This document shows, one piece after another, positions 25,771 through 35,180 of a stretch of 64,000 nucleotides of DNA. The notes under the pieces were generated by a model. It ran no database searches. It was given only the letters and a program-made list of their open reading frames with translations, and was not told the DNA's origin. This stretch comes from an uncultured Bacteroidales bacterium (GTDB taxonomy: Bacteria; Bacteroidota; Bacteroidia; Bacteroidales; F082). Location of the stretch: positions 53,751 through 117,750 of the forward strand of contig CAMZJA010000004.1 of assembly GCA_947307415.1 (NCBI GenBank), given 5' to 3'. Position numbers and translations under genes: made by a program. Numbering within the stretch: position 1 is the stretch's first letter; each line of letters begins with the position of its first letter.

Positions 25771-25778
25771 CAAAATTA
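25771..25778 (-). promoter_or_regulatory. promoter -7 element of priA, very close to the start codon
   Basis: CAAAATTA is TAATTTTG on the minus strand. Only four bases (CATT) separate its G from the ATG, so transcription should start at or next to the start codon. Confidence 0.6.
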
Positions 25779-25832
25779 ATATTTTATTCCAAAAATTTTT
25801 ATTAATTTTACAAATAAAAAAAATTTCGTATC

Positions 25833-27101
25833 ATGAAATTTAAGTTATTGACAATCATATTGTTAGCATTTACAATAAATGTCTCGGCGCAAAAATACCT
25901 GGCGTGTTCCGACATGAATTACAGGGACGACGTACAGACAGTGTTGCTGCATCCGACGGGTTTGGACCTCGACAAGCCCGTGATTTACCTCGACAATATG
26001 CGAAATCAGCTGCATCTGCAGTTCGACATCCTTGCCGACAACGCACCATATTTGTATTACACCATCATTCACTGCGACAACAAGTGGCAACCCTCTGATT
26101 TACAGAAGAATGAGTACATTGCAGGCTTCTTTCAGGATGAAATCGACAACTTCACGTTCTCGTTGAATACCTTCGTCAACTATGTGCATTACGACCTCGT
26201 TTTTCCAAATGAAAACCTGATGCCTAAGATTTCTGGCAACTATCTTTTGGTAGTTACTGGCGAAGACCAGAAAGACATTTATTTCACCAGAAGGTTTTAT
26301 GTTGTTGAAGACAAAGCGCGCATCGCCGCCACCATGCCACGTTATCCTTTCGACCTCAACCTCGGCATCAACAAGCAGGAAGTCGACCTCGAAATCGTTT
26401 ATCCCGACGTGTTTAACAGCCGCGCCGACCAGTATTCCAACGTCACTATTCAGCAAAACGGGCGTTGGGACAACGCTGTTTTCGGCTTGAAACCGACCTA
26501 CGTCTATCCTGAAAAACTTTCTTACATCAACAATGAAAAAACAGTGTTTGAATCTGGCAATCAATATCTTAGAATCAACACAAGTAATTTCAACAACCGT
26601 CCCGAAAAAACAAAGTCGGTATATCGTGAAGACAACTATTATGTGGTGACGCTTTTCGACGACAGCAAACGCAGCACACATAATTACATAGAAGATGAAG
26701 ATTTGTTTGGCGAAAAATACATCTACCTCGAGCGCAACAACCTCGATGCCACACGGGAAGGCGACTACGCTCAAGTTGATTTCTTCTTGAAATGGCCTCA
26801 ATACATGATCGATAAAGACGTTTACATCATGGGAGCCATCACCGACTGGCGGCTCGACGAGAATGCGAAGATGGAATACGACCCCGAGCGTCGCGGCTAC
26901 AAAAAAAGTCTGTTTTTGAAACAAGGATATTACGATTACATGTATGCCGTCAAAGACAACGCCAGCGGCATCACATCGCTAGCGCCAGTGAACGGCGATT
27001 TCTGGGAAACAAACAACATTTATCACATCTTTGTGTATCTGTTCGACCCGATTCAGAATTATGACAAACTTATAGGATATAAAACCATTAAGGCTCATTA
27101 G
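25833..27101 (+). CDS. T9SS plug-domain protein (DUF5103)
   Basis: A 422-residue exported protein with signal peptide MKFKLLTIILLAFTINVSAQ. It fits the DUF5103 / type IX secretion system plug protein family: conserved segments include YLYYTIIHCDNKWQPSDL near residue 75, and LVVTGEDQKDIYFTRRFYVVED near 145. Near the end comes an IMGAITDWRLDENAKMEYD stretch. In F. johnsoniae a protein of this family closes the SprA translocon pore on the periplasmic side when PorV is not bound. It lies 16 bp before apbE and is divergent from priA. Members also exist without proven T9SS function. Confidence 0.85.
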   Translation: MKFKLLTIILLAFTINVSAQKYLACSDMNYRDDVQTVLLHPTGLDLDKPVIYLDNMRNQLHLQFDILADNAPYLYYTIIHCDNKWQPSDLQKNEYIAGFFQDEIDNFTFSLNTFVNYVHYDLVFPNENLMPKISGNYLLVVTGEDQKDIYFTRRFYVVEDKARIAATMPRYPFDLNLGINKQEVDLEIVYPDVFNSRADQYSNVTIQQNGRWDNAVFGLKPTYVYPEKLSYINNEKTVFESGNQYLRINTSNFNNRPEKTKSVYREDNYYVVTLFDDSKRSTHNYIEDEDLFGEKYIYLERNNLDATREGDYAQVDFFLKWPQYMIDKDVYIMGAITDWRLDENAKMEYDPERRGYKKSLFLKQGYYDYMYAVKDNASGITSLAPVNGDFWETNNIYHIFVYLFDPIQNYDKLIGYKTIKAH

Positions 27102-27117
27102 TTTGGAGTTAGAAGTT

Positions 27118-28086
27118 ATGAAAAAGTTATTTTTTGTTTTAATAAGTATTGTTTTTTTTGTTTCTTGTAGTGACAAGACTCCTAGAATAGAGTATTCGGG
27201 CGTTACGCAGGGCTCTTATTTTTCGATTATCTATTATGATGAAAACGGTCGGGATTTTAGGGATGACATCGACTTTTATTTGACTATGGTCGACAAATCG
27301 GTGTCGCTTTGGAACGAAAACTCGATCATCAGCAAGGTGAACCGCAACGAAGACGTCACCATCAACAAGATTTTCAAAGACAATTTCGAGCTTGCGCAGA
27401 AGGCTTCGGAGTTTTCCGACGGCGCTTTCGACGCAACTATTGGCCCGCTGGTATCGGCTTGGGGTTTTCATTACAAAAAAGAGCTCAACATGACACCCCA
27501 AATGGTCGATTCCATTCGCCAATATGTTGGTTATCATAAAGTTAAGATCGTCGACAACAAAGTCGTAAAAGAAAACCCGAATATCACCCTCGACTTCAAC
27601 GCTGTAGCACAGGGCTATACTGCCGATTTAATTGCCAGAATGCTAGATTTCAAGGGCGTACGCAGCTATCTGGTCGATATCGGAGGCGAAATCATGACAA
27701 AAGGCACCAAACCGAACGGTAAAATGTGGACCATAGGCATTGAAAAACCGGCGGAGAAGTTCGACTCGGAACGTTCGGTTCAGACCAAGATAGAAGTCAG
27801 GAACAAGGGAGTTGTCACTTCCGGAAACTACAGAAAATATATCGAAAAAGACGGGATCCGCTATTCACACAGCATCGACCCGAAGACAGGATATCCTGTT
27901 GAGCACAACCTGTTGAGCGCCACCGTCATCGCTGACAACGCGGCCTGGGCCGACTGTCTGGCCACCATCTGCATGCTTGTTGGAAAAGAAAAAGCCTCGA
28001 AACTGCTTGAGAACCAAGACGGTGTCGAGGCTTACTTTATTTTTGTTGACGACGACGGAAAGATTCGCGTCGAACACCAATATTAA
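27118..28086 (+). CDS. apbE: FAD:protein FMN transferase ApbE (lipoprotein)
   Basis: A 322-residue periplasmic flavin transferase that attaches FMN covalently to threonine in target proteins such as NqrB/NqrC and RnfG/RnfD. The start at 27118 gives a lipoprotein signal with lipobox Cys17 (FFVSC); an ATG 15 bp earlier adds five residues. Family motifs are present: DFNAVAQGYTADLIARML for FAD binding, GVVTSGNYRKY, and HSIDPKTGYPVEH with metal-binding residues near the end. It follows the plug-domain gene closely. No flavoprotein target is encoded in the window. Confidence 0.94.
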   Translation: MKKLFFVLISIVFFVSCSDKTPRIEYSGVTQGSYFSIIYYDENGRDFRDDIDFYLTMVDKSVSLWNENSIISKVNRNEDVTINKIFKDNFELAQKASEFSDGAFDATIGPLVSAWGFHYKKELNMTPQMVDSIRQYVGYHKVKIVDNKVVKENPNITLDFNAVAQGYTADLIARMLDFKGVRSYLVDIGGEIMTKGTKPNGKMWTIGIEKPAEKFDSERSVQTKIEVRNKGVVTSGNYRKYIEKDGIRYSHSIDPKTGYPVEHNLLSATVIADNAAWADCLATICMLVGKEKASKLLENQDGVEAYFIFVDDDGKIRVEHQY

Positions 28087-28089
28087 TTA

Positions 28090-28725
28090 TTACTCGTCAA
28101 CACCAGGAATCAACATTTCTGATGACATCCCGTCTGTATCTGTCTTTCTGTTACCTTTGGATGCATAAAGCAACATCTTTGAGCATTCGTTATCGATAAC
28201 TGTGATGTAGCCCGACCACCAGTAAAGATAGTTCTCGGCATAGTAGTAATACACACCCGGTTCAAGATTCGAGAAAGTCGCGCAACCACTGGCACCACAA
28301 TTTGAAGGTACGCTGTAGTAATAACTTGTAATATTCTTATTGACGTTATTTAATGTGACAGTTATAATATACTCAGTGGTATAATCTGTCCAGAACATAG
28401 CGTCACCAACAGCTTTAACGGTAATTGTAGATGTTGCGACATCATTTTTCTTTTCATTCTTTGAATAAGCTGTCAGTGTCACGGTATACGTGCCACGACG
28501 GTAATAAACATGTGATGGTGAAGCATCCATTGATGACTGTCCGTCACCGAAATTCCATGAATAGGATTTTGCATCACTTGAGGTGTTGGAAAAAGAGACA
28601 TATTCTCCAACTTTAGGATTACTGTTTGAAACACTAAAAGACGCGTTTGGCTTTTTAACACATGAGGTCATGTATAGACAAATACACAGAACCGCACTAA
28701 AAAACAGAGTAAAATTTCTCTTCAT
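28090..28725 (-). CDS. PKD-domain lipoprotein
   Basis: A 211-residue surface or periplasmic lipoprotein (lipobox Cys22, YMTSC). Residues 30-105 form a PKD domain with the signature YSWNFGDGQSS and a THVYYRRGTYTVTLTAYS-like strand pair (reads SHVYYRRGTYTVTLTA). The second half, about 110-195, is beta-rich with repeated Tyr and Gly, and has a small Cys pair (NCGASGC). No enzymatic residues are evident; a binding or structural role is inferred from the PKD fold. Its promoter is at 28787. It converges on apbE with a 3-bp gap. Confidence 0.82.
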   Translation of the reverse strand: MKRNFTLFFSAVLCICLYMTSCVKKPNASFSVSNSNPKVGEYVSFSNTSSDAKSYSWNFGDGQSSMDASPSHVYYRRGTYTVTLTAYSKNEKKNDVATSTITVKAVGDAMFWTDYTTEYIITVTLNNVNKNITSYYYSVPSNCGASGCATFSNLEPGVYYYYAENYLYWWSGYITVIDNECSKMLLYASKGNRKTDTDGMSSEMLIPGVDE

Positions 28726-28786
28726 AATGTGTGTGTTCGGTTATAAACCATCGAACTCGTCGGCTTTAAGTATTAAATTTACCCTG

Positions 28787-28794
28787 CAAATATA
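28787..28794 (-). promoter_or_regulatory. promoter -7 element of the PKD lipoprotein gene
   Basis: CAAATATA is TATATTTG on the minus strand, 61 bp before the ATG at 28725. Confidence 0.6.
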
Positions 28795-28833
28795 AACATT
28801 TATAAAATAAAAAACAAATAATAATAAAAATAT

Positions 28834-29010
28834 TTATTTTTTATTTGGGCATTCACCATCACCTCCGCAGACGCATTTTGCATCGGGATCCAGTGAATGA
28901 GCGCATTTTCGCTCGAATTTTCCGTCTTTTTTAACAAGAGCCTTGATTCCTATCGCGGCAATCGAAAGGAGGACGAGAAACAGCGTAGGAATCAGGAAAA
29001 TCCAATACAT
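28834..29010 (-). CDS. 58-residue membrane protein with C-terminal cysteines, coupled to tyrS
   Basis: A small protein with one N-terminal transmembrane helix ([20 protein letters not shown]) and a polar tail with four cysteines (KCAHS, KCVCGGDGECPNKK) that could bind metal. The ATG at 29010 overlaps the tyrS stop codon (TAATG), which suggests translational coupling; a TTG three codons upstream is less likely. Similar tiny membrane proteins with a Cys-rich tail occur in Bacteroidales, without known function. The name cannot be given. Confidence 0.75.
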   Translation of the reverse strand: MYWIFLIPTLFLVLLSIAAIGIKALVKKDGKFERKCAHSLDPDAKCVCGGDGECPNKK

Positions 29011-30305
29011 TATTCGCAAACTATTAAATAATAGTTTTTCTTACCTTTCTGCACGAGGATGTATTTGCCGTTGAGGAGGTCGTCGGAGTTGACGGTCTTT
29101 TGCTCGGTCACTTTGTCTTTGTTGACCGACACGCCGTTGCCCTGCACCATCTTACGAGCCTCGCCCTTCGACGGGAACACTCCTGTCTGCACGAGGAAGT
29201 CGACGATGCCGACGCCTGCGCTGAGAGCGTCTTTCGAGAAATTAGCCTGGGGCACGCCGTCGAAGATGCTCAACAATGTGGCTTCGTCGAATTTATGCAA
29301 TGCCTCGGCTGTACCTTTGCCGAAGAGGATCTGTGTGGCTTCTTCGGCCATCTCGAGATCTTCTTTAGAGTGAACCACCAATGTCAGCTCGCGTGCCAGT
29401 GTGCGCTGCAGCTCGCGGAGATGCGGCTCTGCTGTATGTCTAGCAATCAAAGCGTCGATTTCTTCCTTGCTCAGCAAGGTGAATATCTTGATGTAACGTG
29501 CAGCGTCTTCGTCGGTGCAGTTCATCCAGAACTGATAGAAGGCGTATGGCGAGGTCTTCTCCGGGTCGAGCCAGATGTTGCCTTTCTCGGTCTTGCCGAA
29601 TTTGCCGCCGTCGGCCTTGGTGATGAGGTTGCATGTGAGAGCGAACGCCTCTTTGTCGGCGCCGAGTTTGCGGCGGATGAGCTCTGTACCTGTGGTAATG
29701 TTGCCCCACTGGTCGCTGCCGCCCATCTGAAGCTTGCAGTTCTTGTGTTCGAAGAGATACAGGAAATCGTAGCCCTGCACGAGCTGGTAGCTGAACTCAG
29801 TGAACGACATGCCGTCGCCTTCGCCGTTGAAACGTTTCTTCACCGAGTCCTTCGCCATCATGTAGTTGACGGTGATGTGCTTGCCGATGTCGCGGATGAA
29901 ATGCAGGAAAGTGTAGTCCTTCATCCAGTCGTAGTTGTTGACAAGCTCTGCACGGTTCGGAGCGTCGCTATCGAAATCGAGGAACTTGGCGAGCTGCTTC
30001 TTGATGCAAGCTTGATTATGTTGTAAAGTCTCATCGTTCAACAGGTTACGCTCAGCCGACTTGCCTGACGGGTCGCCAATCATACCTGTAGCGCCTCCAA
30101 GCAATGCCAGAGGTTTATGTCCGGCAGCCTGGAAATGACGCAGCATCATGATGCCGCAAAGGTGTCCGATATGCAGTGAGTCGGCGGTCGGGTCAATACC
30201 GAGGTAAGCCGTTGTCATCTCTTTCTTTAACTGTTCTTCTGTGCCTGGTGTCATGTTGTTGAGCATTCCGCGCCAGCGCAATTCTTCTACGAAATCTTCC
30301 TTCAT
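29010..30305 (-). CDS. tyrS: tyrosyl-tRNA synthetase
   Basis: A 431-residue class Ic synthetase charging tRNA-Tyr. The HIGH motif reads SLHIGHL, the KMSKS-type loop reads KFGKTEKG, and an S4 RNA-binding domain forms the last 70 residues ([19 protein letters not shown]). The ATG at 30305 is chosen because the -7 box at 30333-30340 would lie at or within the coding region if the in-frame ATG at 30335 were used. A small membrane protein gene starts on its stop codon. Confidence 0.96.
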   Translation of the reverse strand: MKEDFVEELRWRGMLNNMTPGTEEQLKKEMTTAYLGIDPTADSLHIGHLCGIMMLRHFQAAGHKPLALLGGATGMIGDPSGKSAERNLLNDETLQHNQACIKKQLAKFLDFDSDAPNRAELVNNYDWMKDYTFLHFIRDIGKHITVNYMMAKDSVKKRFNGEGDGMSFTEFSYQLVQGYDFLYLFEHKNCKLQMGGSDQWGNITTGTELIRRKLGADKEAFALTCNLITKADGGKFGKTEKGNIWLDPEKTSPYAFYQFWMNCTDEDAARYIKIFTLLSKEEIDALIARHTAEPHLRELQRTLARELTLVVHSKEDLEMAEEATQILFGKGTAEALHKFDEATLLSIFDGVPQANFSKDALSAGVGIVDFLVQTGVFPSKGEARKMVQGNGVSVNKDKVTEQKTVNSDDLLNGKYILVQKGKKNYYLIVCE

Positions 30306-30332
30306 CGAATGATTGTTGTTAAATTTAGTTTG

Positions 30333-30340
30333 CAAAAATA
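30333..30340 (-). promoter_or_regulatory. promoter -7 element of tyrS
   Basis: CAAAAATA is TATTTTTG on the minus strand, 27 bp before the chosen ATG at 30305. It decides the start codon of tyrS. Confidence 0.65.
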
Positions 30341-30385
30341 GTTATTTTTGAGCAAATAATAATAATTTTTCAATTAAAAATGATG

Positions 30386-31342
30386 CTATTCATCGCCTTC
30401 AAACGGGTTGCCGTTGCTCATATCGTTCTGAATGAACGAAAGGATGAGCTGGAATCCCATAATAATCGTTATCAGGCTGATGATGATGGTGCCTGTCGGG
30501 GCAGAAATCCCTATTTTGGCGTAATGAATCCATTTCACGAATCCGAAAATGACGCCAAACAGGAACATCGGGACGCCAAAGGCGAGATATACCGAGCTGA
30601 TATTGAAGTCGTTAACAAAATATTGCATTCTTAGTCTTCTCAGATGCGCTCTCACGAGTTTTGCCGGGAAAGAGAACAAAGCCTTCCATATCGAAAGGTT
30701 GCTTTTCTCGTTACCATAAATCGACGGCATCTGCACGTCTTTTATTTTCGCGCCGGTGAAATACAATTCGGCAAGCAGTGAGCTCTCGAAGAAGAATCTC
30801 TTGGAAAGCCTTGTCAAATCAAGCTTTTTCAGTGTAAGAAGTGTGATGCACAGATAACCGTTTGTGGGGTCTGAAATTTTCCAATATCCTGATGCAATTC
30901 TTGCGAGAAATGTAAGTCCGAGGTTGCCGAAACGCCTTATGGCAGGCATCTTTTCCAGCATCTTACGGTTTTTCACACGGTCGCCTTTCGCATAATCGTA
31001 TTTGCCGTCGATAACAGCATCTATCAGCTGCGGCATGAAGCTCACATCCATCTGACCATCGCCGTCGATTTTTATCACTATGTCGATATTTTTCTCTATG
31101 CAAGCCTTGAATCCAGTTATCATCGCTCCACCAACTCCTTGATTCACATCGTGTTGAAGAATCACCAGCTTCTGATTTGACTTGGTCACATCATCAAGCA
31201 CCGCCTGCGTACCATCAGGAGAGCAGTCGTTGACAGCAAAAATAAAATCGACATATTCAGGTATCATATCAATGACATCTTTAATATGTGACTCGACCTT
31301 GTAACAAGGTATAACAACCGCTACTGTTTTATTTTTTATCAT
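30386..31342 (-). CDS. family 2 glycosyltransferase with membrane tail (DPM1/GtrB-like)
   Basis: A 318-residue glycosyltransferase. The N-terminal GT-A domain (5-225) starts KTVAVVIPCYKVE and has DGDGQMD as the metal-binding DxD-type motif. Two transmembrane helices follow near 245-270 and 280-303. The layout is that of polyprenyl-phosphate sugar synthases, which make a lipid-linked sugar for use outside the membrane. The start overlaps the stop of the next upstream gene (ATGA), a GT-C-like membrane protein, so the two probably form one pathway: one loads the carrier and the other transfers the sugar. Sugar identity is unknown. Confidence 0.9.
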   Translation of the reverse strand: MIKNKTVAVVIPCYKVESHIKDVIDMIPEYVDFIFAVNDCSPDGTQAVLDDVTKSNQKLVILQHDVNQGVGGAMITGFKACIEKNIDIVIKIDGDGQMDVSFMPQLIDAVIDGKYDYAKGDRVKNRKMLEKMPAIRRFGNLGLTFLARIASGYWKISDPTNGYLCITLLTLKKLDLTRLSKRFFFESSLLAELYFTGAKIKDVQMPSIYGNEKSNLSIWKALFSFPAKLVRAHLRRLRMQYFVNDFNISSVYLAFGVPMFLFGVIFGFVKWIHYAKIGISAPTGTIIISLITIIMGFQLILSFIQNDMSNGNPFEGDE

Positions 31343-32706
31343 CTTTTTCCTAGTTTAGCGCCTTCATAGTCGGGATTCTTCAGCAAATTATCAAATTCAT
31401 CGCCTTTATCTCCCCAATAAGAATATAAATATGCCTTCTCTGACATGCTTTCGTAATGAATGGCTCCCGTATAATAACGATAGGTGTTGAATGTCGAACG
31501 GAAAGCAAGCCAAATAAAGATTAACAATATTGGAATTTTAACTATAAGTTTCTTGTTTTCGAACAGCCATTGTAAAAATACCGCAAACGGTATCGCCATG
31601 ATGCCATAAACATCAATCATCGGGCGCATACCGAAGCTGCCGCCATACCACCAGCACCACCATGATGAGATGATGTAAATCTGCAAGACGAAGAAAACGA
31701 TAACACCGATGGCAAAATCTTTTCTTTTCCATGGCATAATAAACAATCCAACTACAGAAAACACCATTGCGGGTGTGTAGATGAGCCAACCTTTCCTCCA
31801 GCCGAACAGCACTTCGATAATCTTCGGGTCGTTGAAGAAAAATTTCTCATCGTCGCCATAAGAATAGAAAAACCAGCTGCCAGTAACCACTTTCCAATAA
31901 ATCAGTTGAGGCACCCACACCAAGAGCGCGCACACTATGATTATCAGTATTTGCTTGTATTCTTTCAGGAAAAACAGGAATTTTTCTTTAATATCAGCAA
32001 ATTTTTTGACATTATAAAAGATGAAAACCAGAGCGACAATGGCATTTGAAGGCCGCATAAGCGACAACAATCCTGCCGTTAATCCGACAAAAATGCTGTT
32101 TTTAACACTTGGATTATCGTGCCACAACAGTATCAGATACAAGAACAGCGTTATCGCAGTAAAACTGTAGGAATGCGAATATGGCGCGGAGAAGGTGGCA
32201 TACCAATATAAATTGGTGCAAAGCCCTATCACCGAGACCACAATCGATGTCACCAAATCGCTGAAACCCAGCTTTTTCAAGGTTTTAAACAGAAAATAAA
32301 AGCCCCAGAAAAGATAGAAGATGGAGCTGAACACCAAAGCCCACGCATACGGTTCAGTGAAGCCGTTTTTCACATACCCTAAAGGCTCGGCCAACGCGTT
32401 AGCCACCAAGAAAAACGGAGCGTAGCAGAACGCCACGCCCATGGTAGTCTTACTCACAGAGTTGCCATTAGGCAGCCATAATGCCCAATAAATCACGCTT
32501 GGGTCATTCGACTCCATCGTTTTCAAATCATGAAGGATAAACGCTGCCGGCAGATAATCATAATAATGATTGACATCCCACGCAATGACATATTTCGGGG
32601 TGAAAAGTTCGTTTTTGTAAAGCACATGGCATGAGTATATCAAGGTTATCAGCAGCGACAACCAAACAGCCAAATTTTTTATTTTAAACAAACTGTTTTT
32701 TATCAT
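31339..32706 (-). CDS. polytopic membrane protein, probable GT-C glycosyltransferase
   Basis: A 455-residue protein with about ten or eleven transmembrane helices. The first periplasmic loop has acidic and His residues (AWDVNHYYDYLPA, about residues 42-54), which is the place of the catalytic Asp in GT-C enzymes such as ArnT or PMT. An aromatic-rich loop (SSWWCWWYGGSFGMRPMID) resembles those in dolichyl-mannosyltransferase-like proteins. Coupled by ATGA overlap to the GT2 gene at 30386. The donor is probably the lipid-linked sugar made by it. The -7 box at 32715 lies 8 nt before the ATG. The acceptor is unknown. Confidence 0.75.
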   Translation of the reverse strand: MIKNSLFKIKNLAVWLSLLITLIYSCHVLYKNELFTPKYVIAWDVNHYYDYLPAAFILHDLKTMESNDPSVIYWALWLPNGNSVSKTTMGVAFCYAPFFLVANALAEPLGYVKNGFTEPYAWALVFSSIFYLFWGFYFLFKTLKKLGFSDLVTSIVVSVIGLCTNLYWYATFSAPYSHSYSFTAITLFLYLILLWHDNPSVKNSIFVGLTAGLLSLMRPSNAIVALVFIFYNVKKFADIKEKFLFFLKEYKQILIIIVCALLVWVPQLIYWKVVTGSWFFYSYGDDEKFFFNDPKIIEVLFGWRKGWLIYTPAMVFSVVGLFIMPWKRKDFAIGVIVFFVLQIYIISSWWCWWYGGSFGMRPMIDVYGIMAIPFAVFLQWLFENKKLIVKIPILLIFIWLAFRSTFNTYRYYTGAIHYESMSEKAYLYSYWGDKGDEFDNLLKNPDYEGAKLGKR

Positions 32707-32714
32707 ATTTTTTG

Positions 32715-32722
32715 CAAAAATA
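32715..32722 (-). promoter_or_regulatory. promoter -7 element of the GT-C/GT2 gene pair
   Basis: CAAAAATA is TATTTTTG on the minus strand, 8 nt before the ATG at 32706, giving a very short leader. Confidence 0.55.
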
Positions 32723-32735
32723 GTAAAATAAAATA

Positions 32736-35093
32736 TTACTTTTCTGACACGCCAGAAATTTTAACGTCAATATTCTTAAACAGCACTCTGTTGCTTTCGG
32801 TCCGTCGGGAATAATAAGTGTAAACAGAACATTTCAAATCAGTAGCGTCCCTAACCACGAATTCCTTTTCGATATCAAGCTTATACCATTTGCCTATCTC
32901 AACTTTGTCAACAGTCAAGAATTTTATAATCTTATCTGTATAAAAACTCGGATATTGCTGATTTTCCCCGACACAATAAAAATAAAGGTCAATATACTGG
33001 TCAGCTGGCACTTCATCAAGGAAAGACACGTCTGCCGACAAACTGATTTTTATTTTTTCCCAATCGCCAGGAATTTCCACTTGAGGCATTAGGCTGAAAG
33101 ACTTCCATTCGCCAGTTTGGCATTCAATTGTCTTTGAACTGCTGTATTTATTTATTTTTTCGTATTCCTCTGCCCTAGACTTGTCGGAAACTAGCATATC
33201 GTTAAGGTAAACATAATCGTTCACATATTTGTAAACATCGAATTTTCTTCTAATAACCTTGTGATATAGGTCCCCCGACGCGTCTTTAAGGGTCATATCC
33301 TCATTAATTTTATATGTCTTATCGTCGTTTTTCACATAAAGATACCCGTTTGACAGCATCTTTGTGATGCCTTTGGCATATTCCACAAAAAGCATCTCCG
33401 ACTGAGACTCTCCCTCGTCAATGCCAAGGAAATTCCCTGCCCAGCCAGCCTTTTCAGGAGTTTCGAGATGATATTTGTTTCTCATCAGCGTCACAAACGA
33501 AGGCACCAAATCGTTATGAGTGACGATATTTTTAAACTTTTTCGGTTCTTTAAGCAAGGGCGAATAAATAATAAGCGGCACATGGTATCTCGAAAGGTCT
33601 GATTTCAGGTAAAAACCGCTTGAATGGTCACCTGTAACGACAAAAATGGTATTTTCATAGTCATCGCGCCTCGAATAATCGGCAAAAAACTTCCTCAGAC
33701 AGTCGTCGGCATACACATACATCGCCGCCTTTTTGCGGTCTAGGTTACCTATTTCATCCACTTTTTTAATCGCATCAGCGAAAATCGGATTGTCTTCTTT
33801 CACGTCATCATGCGTTGAAATCGTGACAAAAAGATTCATCATAGGCGAGTTTTTGCCTTCCAGCACCTGCATTGACTTGTCGAACATTATCCCGTCATGA
33901 TATCCCCAAAAACCGCCTTTGTTGTTATCGTTTTCAGCATCGAAATCACTGTAAAAATCCGACATGAAATCGATTTCCTGAGAAATAAGATACTCGGCTA
34001 CACAGTCGAAATAAAACTGTCCGGCATAAAAAGCGTTTGTTTCATAACCATTTGATTTTAAAATACTTATAAGCGAGTTTGTTTGGGGCATGTTTCCAAA
34101 CTGATAACCTCTTACTCCACAAGGCACTGAACCAGTCAGCGACGGCACAACACCAAAGCTGCGCGGCGTAGTCGAAAGGCAGTTTTCCCAGTAAAGCGAC
34201 TGCCTCGACAACGAGTCAACAAACGGCATTATCGGAACATCGGCGCGGTTTGTGCCCATCCACTCGCTGCCCAGCGACTCCACAACAACAATCACAATAT
34301 TTGGACTCACATTGGAATCATTAAAAAACTGCGAAAGATTGTCTTTTGTATCATCAACAAACTCCATCGGATAATGACAATCAGGATAAACCCTGTCGGA
34401 ATGCATGCCGATGTATTCTTCAGCAATCGCTCCGTCAAACGCAACATTCACGGCTTTTATATCATCCGACGACAACGACCTTAGCAGATACCAGGTCTTG
34501 TTTGTAACGAAATTTCTGACATTGGGATTTGTTGTGTCTTCCAATATCGGGACAAGCCAGAATAACGAAGACGCCGACACCAAAAATGCGGATACAATAA
34601 TCGCAGAGAGTTTTCCAAGCTTGATTTTGTTGACGACAATGCACATCAGCCAGCAGTAAAACACTATAAAAACGATGAACCCGCCGAGGATAAGCCAAAG
34701 ATTGTCAACGCCGTTTTTCATTGTCTCAACAACCTCGCCAAACGGCCTCAAAAAAATCTCATTGTCCATCAAGGCTCCGCTTTTCATCGTAAAAATGGTG
34801 AGCGAGACCTCCAAAAGCAGCAAAAATGCGAATAAGAACGCCGCTACAATCACTGCAACCTTGTCGGACAGCAACCTCAGCAATGCATAAACCAGCAAAA
34901 TCAGCAGCGACATCAACCCTACAGCAACAACCGTGTCAGCAATGGAAATCAGCACTGCCTGCAACGTTATCCCCTCCACATCGTGCTGAACAGCTCCAAA
35001 AACCGCCTTAAGCAGAACCATAAGGCACACAAAAGCCATCGCGCACACTAGAAAAGGCTGAAACCACCTTAATATCCCGACTTTCTTACTCAT
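32736..35093 (-). CDS. LtaS-like sulfatase-superfamily phosphoglycerol/phosphoethanolamine transferase
   Basis: A 785-residue inner-membrane protein. Five N-terminal transmembrane helices (about 10-185) anchor an extracytoplasmic alkaline phosphatase-superfamily domain (about 265-560). The metal site begins with NIVIVVVESLGSEWMG, and the probable nucleophile Thr lies in NCLSTTPRSFGVVPSLTG. Later ligands are in VVTGDHSSGFYLKSDLSRYH. This is the lipoteichoic-acid-synthase/MdoB-type architecture; in a Gram-negative cell it would decorate periplasmic or surface glycans with phosphoglycerol or phosphoethanolamine. The last 130 residues form a beta-rich extra domain. Its promoter is at 35111. Confidence 0.85.
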   Translation of the reverse strand: MSKKVGILRWFQPFLVCAMAFVCLMVLLKAVFGAVQHDVEGITLQAVLISIADTVVAVGLMSLLILLVYALLRLLSDKVAVIVAAFLFAFLLLLEVSLTIFTMKSGALMDNEIFLRPFGEVVETMKNGVDNLWLILGGFIVFIVFYCWLMCIVVNKIKLGKLSAIIVSAFLVSASSLFWLVPILEDTTNPNVRNFVTNKTWYLLRSLSSDDIKAVNVAFDGAIAEEYIGMHSDRVYPDCHYPMEFVDDTKDNLSQFFNDSNVSPNIVIVVVESLGSEWMGTNRADVPIMPFVDSLSRQSLYWENCLSTTPRSFGVVPSLTGSVPCGVRGYQFGNMPQTNSLISILKSNGYETNAFYAGQFYFDCVAEYLISQEIDFMSDFYSDFDAENDNNKGGFWGYHDGIMFDKSMQVLEGKNSPMMNLFVTISTHDDVKEDNPIFADAIKKVDEIGNLDRKKAAMYVYADDCLRKFFADYSRRDDYENTIFVVTGDHSSGFYLKSDLSRYHVPLIIYSPLLKEPKKFKNIVTHNDLVPSFVTLMRNKYHLETPEKAGWAGNFLGIDEGESQSEMLFVEYAKGITKMLSNGYLYVKNDDKTYKINEDMTLKDASGDLYHKVIRRKFDVYKYVNDYVYLNDMLVSDKSRAEEYEKINKYSSSKTIECQTGEWKSFSLMPQVEIPGDWEKIKISLSADVSFLDEVPADQYIDLYFYCVGENQQYPSFYTDKIIKFLTVDKVEIGKWYKLDIEKEFVVRDATDLKCSVYTYYSRRTESNRVLFKNIDVKISGVSEK

Positions 35094-35110
35094 CGAATCA
35101 TTTTTATTTA

Positions 35111-35118
35111 CAAAATTA
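35111..35118 (-). promoter_or_regulatory. promoter -7 element of the LtaS-like gene
   Basis: CAAAATTA is TAATTTTG on the minus strand, 18 bp before the ATG at 35093. Confidence 0.6.
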
Positions 35119-35150
35119 CAAAAAATTTCAAAATGTTTCCCTTTTTTAGT

Positions 35151-35158
35151 TATTTTTG
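35151..35158 (+). promoter_or_regulatory. promoter -7 element of the acyltransferase gene
   Basis: TATTTTTG, 23 bp before the ATG at 35181. It rules out the in-frame ATG at 35133, which would lie upstream of the promoter. Confidence 0.65.
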
Positions 35159-35180
35159 CACTAATATCAACTTTAATTAT

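Noticed and set aside
29100-30026. Open frame of 308 codons antisense to tyrS
   Set aside because: No conserved features; tyrS on the other strand is complete and certain.
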